Shown here piece after piece: positions 57,830 to 64,000 of a stretch of 64,000 nucleotides of DNA (position 1 is its first letter; the number at the start of each line of letters is the position of its first letter). Under the pieces are notes generated by a model. It had not been told where the DNA came from. It was given only the letters and a program-made list of their open reading frames with translations, and did no database searches. A program made the translations under genes and the position numbers. The stretch is taken from contig NZ_AHMM02000017.1 of assembly GCF_000243675.2 (NCBI RefSeq), positions 310,001-374,000 on the forward strand, in the 5' to 3' direction. The DNA is from Leptospira inadai serovar Lyme str. 10 (GTDB lineage Bacteria > Spirochaetota > Leptospiria > Leptospirales > Leptospiraceae).

Positions 57830-59464
57830 TCAATTTCCGAATTCTAAAATCGAACGCGCTGCGAATCTTGCCGTTAGTATACAGCCGCCTAAAAAAGTTC
57901 CTTCCAAGGTCCCTTTGCCGTGAATTCCTCCTCCGCCAAAGCCTGCGGCTTCTCCCACTGCATAAAGGCCCGGGATCGGATTTCCGGATTCGTCCAAGAC
58001 CCTAGATTTTAAATCGGTCTGGATACCTCCCATGGATTTTCGCGTTAATATAAATTCCCGAATCGCAAGCAACGGCAACGCTTTCCGATCCATTATCTTT
58101 TGAAATTTGCAAGTTCGAGGCCTCTCCCCGCGATACCGTCTAAGCTGGGAGATCCGCCTCAATTGGTCGTCGTCGAAAAAAGGTTCTCCGCGATCGATCA
58201 TCGTATCGTAATCTCGAATCGTTTTCTCCAAAAGATCCGAATCGACTAACCGGTTACCGACCATTTGATTCATTTTAGCGGCGAGTTCGGGGATGGAATC
58301 CGCTAGAATAAAATCCGGGCACTCGGATGTTATTCTATTTAGAAATGATTTATTTCCTATAAAAACGGTTTTAAGGAATTTTATAAAATCTTTATTTCGT
58401 ATAGCTTCGTTGAATTCCGAACCGGAAACGGCCAACTCTTTTAACGCAATTTTCCAATTCATCACTTGCCACGAGTATTTCTCTTTCTCTTGGCAAATCC
58501 GTTCGACAAGAAATCGAGTATCGAACCCGGTAACCAACGGAATAGGACCGATTCTTTCTCCTTTCGAATTCAACCAAAGGGCCGATTTTGGCGGCACTAA
58601 ACTTAATCCATGGGCTTCCATTTTAGGATTAGGGTGATGAACTCCTGCTGCATAATTCCACATTTTATCCAGATGAGTAATCTGAGCCCCGATCCTTCGG
58701 GAGGCGGAATGAAGATCCCCTATCGCGTACGGATGAGAACCGTTAAGAAGAACTTCGGGAGGTTTTCCCATATCCTTAGGCCAATACTTTCTAACTTCAT
58801 TAAGATTTCCTGCGATTCCACCGGATGCAATGATCACATGTTCGGCGTTGAGATCGTATTGCGTTCCCGAGCTAGACTCCGCGACGCAACCCGTAATACT
58901 TTTTCCGACTTTGTTTAATTTACTCGCCCTTGTTTCGAAGAGCAGTCGAAGCCGATTTCGATTTCTATGGGACAGCAGATGCTTTTTCAAAGATTCCACA
59001 AGCCCGTCTCCGGTTCCCCATACCATATGAAATCTAGGCACGCTATTTCCCGGTTTGAATAATCCTCTCTCTACCCAATGAACTACGGGAAAGAAATTTA
59101 CTGAACGCTTTCTTAAGAAATGGAAAATATCTCTTATGGAATGATGAACGTAAGCTTCCGCCCAAAGTTTAGGAAGCACATCCTGAGAAGAAAATTCCGC
59201 TGTCGAATTCCAATCTGAAATTGCCAGAGAGATGCTATCTTTTATTCCGTTCCATCGTTGAATGGGCGTGTCTACCATTAGGATCCCGCCGAATGATAAT
59301 TTAGCAAGTCCTCCGAATCTATCCTGCGTATCTCGATCAATTAAGATTACCTTCTTGCCGGCATCGAGTAAGTCCAATGCCGTCACTATACCTGCCAAAC
59401 CTCCGCCTATAATTATCGCGTCGGATGAAATCGTTTCTTTTCGAGTGCCTTTACTTTTTACCAT
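57830..59464 (-). CDS. FAD-binding dehydrogenase (fumarate reductase / ketosteroid dehydrogenase family)
   Basis: A 544-residue flavoprotein of the COG3573 type. N-terminal Rossmann fold (AIIIGGGLAGIVTALDLLDA, then VILIDRD), central RFGGLAKLSFGGI region, and C-terminal SMGGIQTDLKSRVLDESGNP, then GLYAVGEAAGFGGGGIHGKG. No signal peptide or haem motif, so it is cytoplasmic. The substrate is unknown; members reduce or desaturate C=C bonds. It is the first gene of a two-gene operon with a TPP enzyme and has an FNR box 39 nt upstream. Confidence 0.88.
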   Translation of the reverse strand: MVKSKGTRKETISSDAIIIGGGLAGIVTALDLLDAGKKVILIDRDTQDRFGGLAKLSFGGILMVDTPIQRWNGIKDSISLAISDWNSTAEFSSQDVLPKLWAEAYVHHSIRDIFHFLRKRSVNFFPVVHWVERGLFKPGNSVPRFHMVWGTGDGLVESLKKHLLSHRNRNRLRLLFETRASKLNKVGKSITGCVAESSSGTQYDLNAEHVIIASGGIAGNLNEVRKYWPKDMGKPPEVLLNGSHPYAIGDLHSASRRIGAQITHLDKMWNYAAGVHHPNPKMEAHGLSLVPPKSALWLNSKGERIGPIPLVTGFDTRFLVERICQEKEKYSWQVMNWKIALKELAVSGSEFNEAIRNKDFIKFLKTVFIGNKSFLNRITSECPDFILADSIPELAAKMNQMVGNRLVDSDLLEKTIRDYDTMIDRGEPFFDDDQLRRISQLRRYRGERPRTCKFQKIMDRKALPLLAIREFILTRKSMGGIQTDLKSRVLDESGNPIPGLYAVGEAAGFGGGGIHGKGTLEGTFLGGCILTARFAARSILEFGN

Positions 59465-59502
59465 GCGGTTCTCTACTGTAGCATACGAAATTTTTCAAGC
59501 AA

Positions 59503-59516
59503 TTGATTGATATCAA
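59503..59516. promoter_or_regulatory. Perfect FNR/DNR-type box upstream of the flavoprotein operon
   Basis: TTGATTGATATCAA fits TTGAT-N4-ATCAA exactly in both halves. It is 39 nt upstream of the flavoprotein ATG (59464). Toward that gene, a -10-like TACAGT begins 22 bp after the box, the class II geometry of FNR activation (box centred near -41). The other direction leads to the patatin gene at 59683. It matches the box upstream of nos, so a shared regulon is implied. Confidence 0.8.
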
Positions 59517-59682
59517 TGCAAGCTCCACTATTCGTCATGTTTATCGAATAGTTTTATAATTTCGGTCGATCGAGTTTCGTTTATTTGCAACAAATAAGAA
59601 CCGTTCGTACTCATATTAAACGAAGTCCCGAGAAATCGGAATATATAATTCGGATTTAACCGGAATATAAAAGGAAATCATA

Positions 59683-60612
59683 ATGAATTTACCGAAGGCA
59701 AAAAAAGGAAAACGAGCCTTATTAGTGGAGGGCGGCGGAATGAAAGGGGCATTTTCGGGCGGAGTGCTTCATTCCTTAAATTGCATCTTACCCGCGCAAA
59801 ATTACGATATAATCGTGGCGGTCTCTTCCGGAGCTTGCTGCGCCGCTTATTATGCGACAACGCCGGTACCGGAGCCGAAGGAAGGAGAGCATAAACTTTC
59901 GATCTGGAAACGAGAACTTGCGGGTCGAAAGTTGATTTCGGTACTGAATCCTCTTCGAGGAAAATTCTTTCTAGATCAAAAATATCTAATCGATTACCTA
60001 TTTCGCGAAAAATATCCGATACAAACTCAAAATTTCGGAAAATACGGTTTGCCGGAATTAAGGATAGCCGTAAGCAATCTTAGTACGCGTACCTCCGAAT
60101 ACATCAAAGCGACTTCGGAGAATATCTTCGATTTATTAAAGGCCGCGACATCTCTGCCTATCGCGACGAAAGGAAGACATAAATTAGAGGGAGGCTCGTA
60201 TTCGGATGCCGCTATTCTGAATCCCCTTCCGTTAAACGATTTAATCGAAGCAGGATATAATAATATAACCGTCGTAATGAACTCTCCCCTTGAACATGTG
60301 TCCCCGCCTCTCGATTCTCTAAGTCGATTTCTATCCTTTCCTCTCGATCGTAAAATGTCGAAGATTATGAAATCATCCCATCACTTCCATTTTAACGAGG
60401 CCCGAATTCTCGCAGCCAACCCGCCCAAAGGAGTCAAGATCCATGTAATAGCTCCCAACCGGAATCTTCCCGTGGGATTAGTTACCACAAAGCAATCCCT
60501 ATTGGAGGAAACCGTAGAACTCGGAAAACGAGTCGGATTAAACGCGGCTCTTTATCTAAAACAAAGATTCAGAAAAAGAAAACTCGAATATAACCTAAAC
60601 CTAGCTACGTAA
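59683..60612 (+). CDS. Patatin-like phospholipase family protein with altered motifs
   Basis: A 309-residue cytoplasmic patatin-domain protein. The oxyanion loop is VEGGGMKGAFSGGVL. The nucleophile motif is AVSSGACCAAYY: Ser is kept, but the first Gly of GxSxG is Ala. The catalytic Asp motif, usually DGG or DGA, is read as EGGSYSDA, so Asp may be Glu. Activity may therefore be reduced or altered. The family is acyl-hydrolase. The ATG at 59683 has AAAGGAAATC upstream. Confidence 0.88.
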   Translation: MNLPKAKKGKRALLVEGGGMKGAFSGGVLHSLNCILPAQNYDIIVAVSSGACCAAYYATTPVPEPKEGEHKLSIWKRELAGRKLISVLNPLRGKFFLDQKYLIDYLFREKYPIQTQNFGKYGLPELRIAVSNLSTRTSEYIKATSENIFDLLKAATSLPIATKGRHKLEGGSYSDAAILNPLPLNDLIEAGYNNITVVMNSPLEHVSPPLDSLSRFLSFPLDRKMSKIMKSSHHFHFNEARILAANPPKGVKIHVIAPNRNLPVGLVTTKQSLLEETVELGKRVGLNAALYLKQRFRKRKLEYNLNLAT

Positions 60613-60631
60613 AAAAATCCGTATTCCATCC

Positions 60632-60645
60632 TTCCTAATTAGGAA
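60632..60645. terminator. 14-bp palindrome after the patatin gene
   Basis: TTCCTAATTAGGAA is perfect and starts 20 nt past the stop. Flanking AAATCC and GGATTT (60615-60656 region) can pair as well, giving a longer stem. It has no T-tract, so termination is plausible but not certain. Confidence 0.4.
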
Positions 60646-60660
60646 AAATAGGATTTAAGA

Positions 60661-61017
60661 ATGATAAAAATCAATGCATTCCTAAATCCTCGTGTCGAAT
60701 TATTATGATTTAATGAATCGAATAATTTAGGCGGACCGGAGAAAGACCCGCCGATCCCGAATTTACTCGAACAGCTGTGTTCGGAGTTATTTTCGTTTTC
60801 GGGGGTGCCGCATGAAACATTCAATCTTGTATACGTCGGTTTTGATTCTTCGGCTTTCTACGCTGAAAGTGGAGAGCCATTGGAAAGTTATAATACATTA
60901 GAAGAATGTAAAAATGTGAATGCTCATGGTCTAGTCGATCTCGTTCACCGGAATACGGTTTACAAGGAATATAAGGAAGGAAAAACCAAGTTTTCGGTTC
61001 CGGACTCGGTTTGGTAA
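60661..61017 (+). pseudogene. Orphan small gene with in-frame TGA
   Basis: An ATG at 60661 with AGGA at 8-nt spacing starts MIKINAFLNPRVELL, then meets TGA at 60706. The same frame then stays open for about 100 codons (LGGPEKDPPIPNLLEQLCSE, GVPHETFNLVYVGFDSS, ending FSVPDSVW). The composition looks coding on both sides, and no alternative start lies before the conserved part except a GTG at 60805. A nonsense mutation in a small gene fits best. A short GTG-started product is possible. Family unknown. Confidence 0.5.
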
Positions 61018-61024
61018 CTTTGTG

Positions 61025-61393
61025 ATGGAAGAGAGGACATTTCTGTTCGCGTCTTTATCCGATGCAATCGGGAGAATCTTTCATGAAATGATAATCGAAT
61101 TTGAAGAGCATCATCCTCGAATCTATATACGTCTTTCCTGGCAGTTCGAATCTCCTGAAATATCGAGCTGTATCGAATTTCCCGAGGGCGAATATTTATA
61201 TGTCAACGTTCAATATCCGAACGTCGTCGACTTCATTGATGCAATAACGGCCCCCGAAGAAAAAATACTCAGTTCCAGGATTGAGCTAGTCTGCTTCGAC
61301 TCCGAAAGAAAACGTCCCCAGGAATTGGCCAGATTCGTAATTTTCAAACCCGTATATGAATCTGCGACGGTTCTCCTCGAAAGATCCAGTTGA
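61025..61393 (+). CDS. Small hypothetical protein (122 residues)
   Basis: Starts MEERTFLFASLSDAIGRIFH; a GTG one codon earlier (61022) is also possible. It has no signal peptide or membrane segment, an acidic alpha/beta composition with a Cys (EISSCIEFPEGEYLYVNVQY), and a hydrophobic end (LARFVIFKPVYESATVLLER). It looks coding and follows the broken gene by 7 nt. Small acidic protein next to a damaged small gene resembles an immunity-type partner, but this is inference only. Confidence 0.55.
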   Translation: MEERTFLFASLSDAIGRIFHEMIIEFEEHHPRIYIRLSWQFESPEISSCIEFPEGEYLYVNVQYPNVVDFIDAITAPEEKILSSRIELVCFDSERKRPQELARFVIFKPVYESATVLLERSS

Positions 61394-61407
61394 TTACGGC
61401 GTTCCCT

Positions 61408-61716
61408 TTAATAATAGTCTAAACATAAAGATCGGAGATCCGTCTTTACGGACCCGCAAGCCGCTCCGTAAAGCGACATTATTCCGTTCGTATAATCGTC
61501 GATCCAACGATTCCGATAAGGTCTTCCTCTATAGAACGAAACGGGCCCAACGTGAGCGAATGATTTACGAATTGTTAAACGAACATCTTCAAACTCTCGA
61601 GACAAAGAATGAATCTGCGCGAAATTATGATCTTTCGCATAACCGGCGATGATGAAAATCAAAATTTCTGCAATCGAATCGATTCTTTTATTGCTCGCAA
61701 AGCTTTGATGATCCAT
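61408..61716 (-). CDS. Small hypothetical protein (102 residues), minus strand
   Basis: Starts MDHQSFASNKRIDSIAEILI at an ATG with a good AAGAAAGGA ribosome-binding site. It has a short hydrophobic run (AEILIFIIAGYA) and later aromatic and Arg-rich segments (VSFYRGRPYRNRWIDDYTNG). The overlapping plus-strand frame has poorer composition. Family unknown. Confidence 0.45.
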   Translation of the reverse strand: MDHQSFASNKRIDSIAEILIFIIAGYAKDHNFAQIHSLSREFEDVRLTIRKSFAHVGPVSFYRGRPYRNRWIDDYTNGIMSLYGAACGSVKTDLRSLCLDYY

Positions 61717-61742
61717 ATAAAATTCCTTTCTTGGAAATTAAT

Positions 61743-61964
61743 ATGAAAATAGAAGATTTTAAACCTGGCACGCTGTTCAGAAAGAAAGGAAGTTATTCCG
61801 GCATTATCAAATCGGTAGTGCACCTCAAAAAGCATGGCTGTATCGTCGTCAATTTTTTTTGCTTTGAGGACGCAAAATCGAGGTCCGTGAGGGTACTTCA
61901 AACCGAAGGTTTAGATAAATGGGAGCTGATTCCGGGGGTTTTCAATAGTCTGTCCTTGCGATAA
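61743..61964 (+). CDS. Small hypothetical protein (73 residues)
   Basis: Starts MKIEDFKPGTLFRKKGSYSG, a small soluble beta-rich protein (SVVHLKKHGCIVVNFFCFED, then SRSVRVLQTEGLDKWELIPG). GGA is 7 nt before the ATG. It is divergent from the 61716 gene by 26 nt. A CGGCGG-TTTTAT-CCGCCG hairpin follows. Family unknown. Confidence 0.55.
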   Translation: MKIEDFKPGTLFRKKGSYSGIIKSVVHLKKHGCIVVNFFCFEDAKSRSVRVLQTEGLDKWELIPGVFNSLSLR

Positions 61965-61991
61965 GGGAGAAAACTACAGGCTATTATTCGA

Positions 61992-62009
61992 CGGCGGTTT
62001 TATCCGCCG
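61992..62009 (+). terminator. GC hairpin after the 61743 gene
   Basis: CGGCGG and CCGCCG enclose a TTTTAT loop, starting 27 nt after the stop. A T-tract is absent downstream (AAGTATTTC), so it is a weak terminator or structural element. Confidence 0.4.
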
Positions 62010-62031
62010 AAGTATTTCATTCGGAAATTTC

Positions 62032-62238
62032 ATGGACCAGAATTGTTTCTGGCGTACAAAAATGGAAGAATCACTTTATTTAATTTCCTATTTAAGCGAT
62101 TCCGGCGAGGAAATCCGGCCGATCGGTTACAATTTATTCGATTTTAAAAATGCGATTCTTGAAATTGAAAAACTATGCTCCGGAAACGGTAAGCTCGACC
62201 GTTGCAAATTTCATTTAAATGAAATAAAATATAAATAA
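62032..62238 (+). CDS. Small hypothetical protein (68 residues or fewer)
   Basis: Starts MDQNCFWRTKMEESLYLISY; an internal ATG at 62062 gives 58 residues. It is a small acidic protein with SDSGEEIRPIGYNLFDFKNA and a C-terminal LDRCKFHLNEIKYK. No signal peptide or motif. Composition is coding-like but support is weak. From 62239 to 62416 the sequence is AT-rich with nothing recognised. Confidence 0.45.
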   Translation: MDQNCFWRTKMEESLYLISYLSDSGEEIRPIGYNLFDFKNAILEIEKLCSGNGKLDRCKFHLNEIKYK

Positions 62239-62416
62239 TTAAAAAGAAAAAAATAAATAATATATTCTGTATTTTATAAATTATAAATATATTATTCACT
62301 TAATAATAATAGTTAAATAGCTTTTTGAATTTTGCCAAAGACCGGCTATTCAATGGCGGTTCGATTTCCGACTTAAGACGCTTTTACCTCCATCACTCTC
62401 TATGCTGGAGTTAGTA

Positions 62417-62983
62417 ATGAAGCTTGCAAAAACGATTTTTTACTTATTTCTAATCACTTTTTCCGTAAACGTTCCGATAATGAGGATCCTGTGATTCAAA
62501 AAGTGTGGGAATCGAACTTCTCTCTTCGGAGCCGGAAAAGGCTCTACGTAAATTCTTGGCGACCCAAGAATGAATTCCTGATTTTCTGACAAACGCAGGC
62601 CTCACCTACCGTAGCTTATCCAAGAATAAAGAAGCTCTTGAAAAATTTGCCGAGGCGATCGAAATCGATCGCAATATTCCCAAACTTACTTCAACCAAGG
62701 CATAGAAAAGTTAGGAAACCACGAAAGAGCGATGGAGAGTTATAAGAAAGCCATACAAATCGCCCCCGATACTCCCGAAATCGTTTACCGCCTCCCGCCC
62801 GCTTATGAGAACTCCGGGAATAAAAAACTGGCACTCAAGAATTACATTCATTTCATAGAAATCGCTTATACGTCCATCGAAACGGACGTCAGCGACGCCA
62901 AAGAGCGAATTCGAAGACTTAGCAACGAAGAAAAAAATTCACAAAAAGGAAACGATCATCCGAAGAATACTTCGATCCGATAA
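62417..62983 (+). pseudogene. Decayed gene for an exported TPR protein
   Basis: Starts MKLAKTIFYLFLITFSVNVP, a signal-peptide-like N-terminus, then stops. Downstream pieces in shifted frames are LLSSEPEKALRKFLATQE, GLTYRSLSKNKEALEKFAEA with IEIDRNIPK, and finally YFNQGIEKLGNHERAMESYK with KAIQIAPDTPEIVYRLPPAY. These are consecutive TPR units split by at least three frameshifts or stops. The last 83-codon frame (62732-62983) alone looks intact. It was probably a periplasmic TPR protein. Confidence 0.75.
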
Positions 62984-63113
62984 CCCTGCTGATACTTCGA
63001 CTATTTAGATTTCCGTTATCATTACAATCTATCTACTGATTGCCAACAACCTTCCGTTCTTTTCCCCAACGAGCTAACCGCCCTTCAGGCTTGCTTTTGC
63101 ATGATCGAAAGTT

Positions 63114-63128
63114 GAACGAAGTTCGTTC
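63114..63128. promoter_or_regulatory. 15-bp palindrome upstream of the AHSA1/ArsR pair
   Basis: GAACGAA-G-TTCGTTC is perfect, about 80 nt upstream of the AHSA1 ATG, and overlaps a -35-like TTGAAC. It is a candidate ArsR-family operator. A second inverted repeat, TTGCAT (63164-63169) with ATGCAA (63190-63195), lies closer to the start. The about 225 nt between the decayed TPR gene and 63210 hold no other gene. Confidence 0.45.
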
Positions 63129-63209
63129 GGTTTAAATAAATTTCGTAAAACGCAACAAAATTATTGCATTTTTACGAGCAGTTGTTATTATGCAACCAAG
63201 AGGTAGCAT

Positions 63210-63668
63210 ATGGAAAATCGTATAGAAAAAAGGATCGAACTGGACGCCCCGGTTTCAAGGGTATGGCAAGCTTTAACGAATCATAAACAATTCGGAGAAT
63301 GGTTTCGGGCAAAATTCGAAACACAGTTCATACCGGGTCAAGCCGTTCAAGCTCGCATGACCTGGCCGGGTTATGAGGATTTTACATTCGAGATTACCGT
63401 AAAAAAAATGGAACCCGAACGGCTCTTCTCTTTTACCTGGCATCCTTATGCAGTCGATATGAAGATGGATTACTCGAAAGAGGAACCGACACTTGTCGAA
63501 TTTCTACTTGAAAAAACCGATAAGGGAACTTTGCTGACTGTCATCGAGTCCGGATTCGAAAAAATTCCCGAGAACCGCCGTGCCGAAGCGTTCCGTATGA
63601 ATGACGGCGGTTGGAGTTCTCAAATGAAGAATATAAATGAGTATCTCACAGTCCATTCGCAAAGGTGA
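63210..63668 (+). CDS. AHSA1/SRPBCC-domain protein
   Basis: A 152-residue START-like fold protein with the AHSA1 pattern RIELDAPVSRVWQALTNHKQ, FGEWFRAKFETQFIPGQAVQ, KKMEPERLFSFTWHPYAVDM and GWSSQMKNINEYL. These proteins often bind a hydrophobic ligand; function unknown. It is paired with an ArsR regulator, a common arrangement, and overlaps it by 32 nt. The ATG at 63210 has AGAGG upstream. Confidence 0.92.
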   Translation: MENRIEKRIELDAPVSRVWQALTNHKQFGEWFRAKFETQFIPGQAVQARMTWPGYEDFTFEITVKKMEPERLFSFTWHPYAVDMKMDYSKEEPTLVEFLLEKTDKGTLLTVIESGFEKIPENRRAEAFRMNDGGWSSQMKNINEYLTVHSQR

Positions 63669-63990
63669 GAAAGCCAGGCTGCATGGTTATGCGACCTTAT
63701 TTGCCGCGCTAGGCGACGAGACAAGACTGTCCATAGTTGCAAAGCTTTCGAAAGGACAGCCCCGATCCATTTCGCAATTAACGGAAGGATCGAAGCTGTC
63801 CCGACAGGCAGTGACGAAACATCTTAAGGTATTGGAGAACGTGGGAATCGTGCAAAGCATGTATTCCGGCCGTGAGAATCTTTTTGAACTGGATCCGAGG
63901 CCTTTTAAAGACATTCGGGAATATTTAGGTTTTGTATCGGAGCAATGGGATCAAGCTCTTTCCAGATTAAAATCCTTCGTAGATAATTAA
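63637..63990 (+). CDS. ArsR-family transcriptional regulator
   Basis: A 117-residue winged-helix repressor. LFAALGDETRLSIVAKLSKG, the recognition segment SKLSRQAVTKHLKVLENVGI and wing SMYSGRENLFELDPRPFKDI are family-like. The metal-binding CVC motif of classical ArsR is absent, as in AHSA1-linked members, so it probably senses something other than arsenite. It overlaps the AHSA1 gene; a palindrome lies upstream. Confidence 0.9.
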   Translation: MSISQSIRKGEKARLHGYATLFAALGDETRLSIVAKLSKGQPRSISQLTEGSKLSRQAVTKHLKVLENVGIVQSMYSGRENLFELDPRPFKDIREYLGFVSEQWDQALSRLKSFVDN

Positions 63991-64000
63991 GAAATTCTAA

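Noticed and set aside
60706..60708. TGA in the 60661 gene as a selenocysteine codon
   Set aside because: No selenoprotein-like motif around it, no recognisable SECIS hairpin directly after, and no selenium genes in the window. A nonsense mutation is simpler.
61356..61652. Plus-strand 98-residue frame
   Set aside because: Arg/Asn-rich, overlaps the end of the 61025 gene, and a minus-strand frame with a better ribosome-binding site covers the same DNA.
61659..61901. Minus-strand 80-residue frame
   Set aside because: Lies opposite the better-supported 61743-61964 gene and lacks a good start.

Overview
This window is a chromosomal segment of a Leptospira-like spirochaete. The evidence is the gene order (rimP-nusA-infB-rbfA-truB-rpsO-pnp and dapA-dapB-cdaA-...-rpsB-tsf-pyrH-frr-uppS-cdsA-dxr-rseP-proS), the frequent TTG/GTG starts, the poor Shine-Dalgarno signals, and the many lipoproteins with loose lipoboxes. 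Base composition looks by eye to be in the mid-40s % G+C. That is higher than the L. interrogans type and suggests an intermediate or saprophytic lineage; this is inference. No tRNA or rRNA gene and no CRISPR array was seen.

Layout. 1-10.7 kb: a minus-strand translation and RNA-processing operon (rimP, nusA, infB, rbfA, truB, rpsO, pnp) ending with an M16 peptidase and dut; IF2 carries a long Gly/Arg tandem-repeat domain. 10.9-14.4 kb: a plus-strand lipoprotein, NAD(P)HX repair enzyme and two small unknown genes. 14.4-23.5 kb: NamZ-like muramidase, a large cNMP-binding-domain protein, small envelope genes, an alcohol dehydrogenase/esterase pair, and two of the three loci of a dispersed repeat element (the third is at the left edge). 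One locus is a three-copy 165-bp tandem array beside what looks like the 3' end of a lost outer-membrane protein gene. 23.5-28.3 kb: TPR protein, dxs, and a CHASE2 adenylate cyclase. 28.5-44.5 kb: about nineteen minus-strand genes with almost no gaps, joining lysine/peptidoglycan precursor synthesis (dapAB), c-di-AMP synthesis (cdaA/cdaR), acpS, bactofilin, ribosomal protein S2/EF-Ts, UMP kinase, ribosome recycling, isoprenoid/phospholipid synthesis, site-2 protease, proS and trpBA.

44.6-48.8 kb: polyprenyl-phosphate sugar transferase, MFS exporter, MarR regulator, enoyl-CoA hydratase and a TPR protein. 49.4-55.6 kb: a complete nitrous oxide reductase cluster (cytochrome c, Sec-type/clade II-like NosZ, NosB-like membrane protein, NosL, NosD, NosF, NosY). 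56.1-59.5 kb: a TPP-dependent enzyme and an FAD-binding dehydrogenase. Both units have a perfect FNR/DNR-type box (TTGAT-N4-ATCAA) upstream, so they probably form one oxygen- or NO-responsive regulon. This is the most interesting system in the window.

59.7-64 kb: a patatin-like protein with altered motifs, a group of small orphan ORFs (one with an in-frame stop), a decayed TPR gene, and an AHSA1/ArsR pair with a palindromic operator candidate. This right end looks like accessory, partly decaying DNA.
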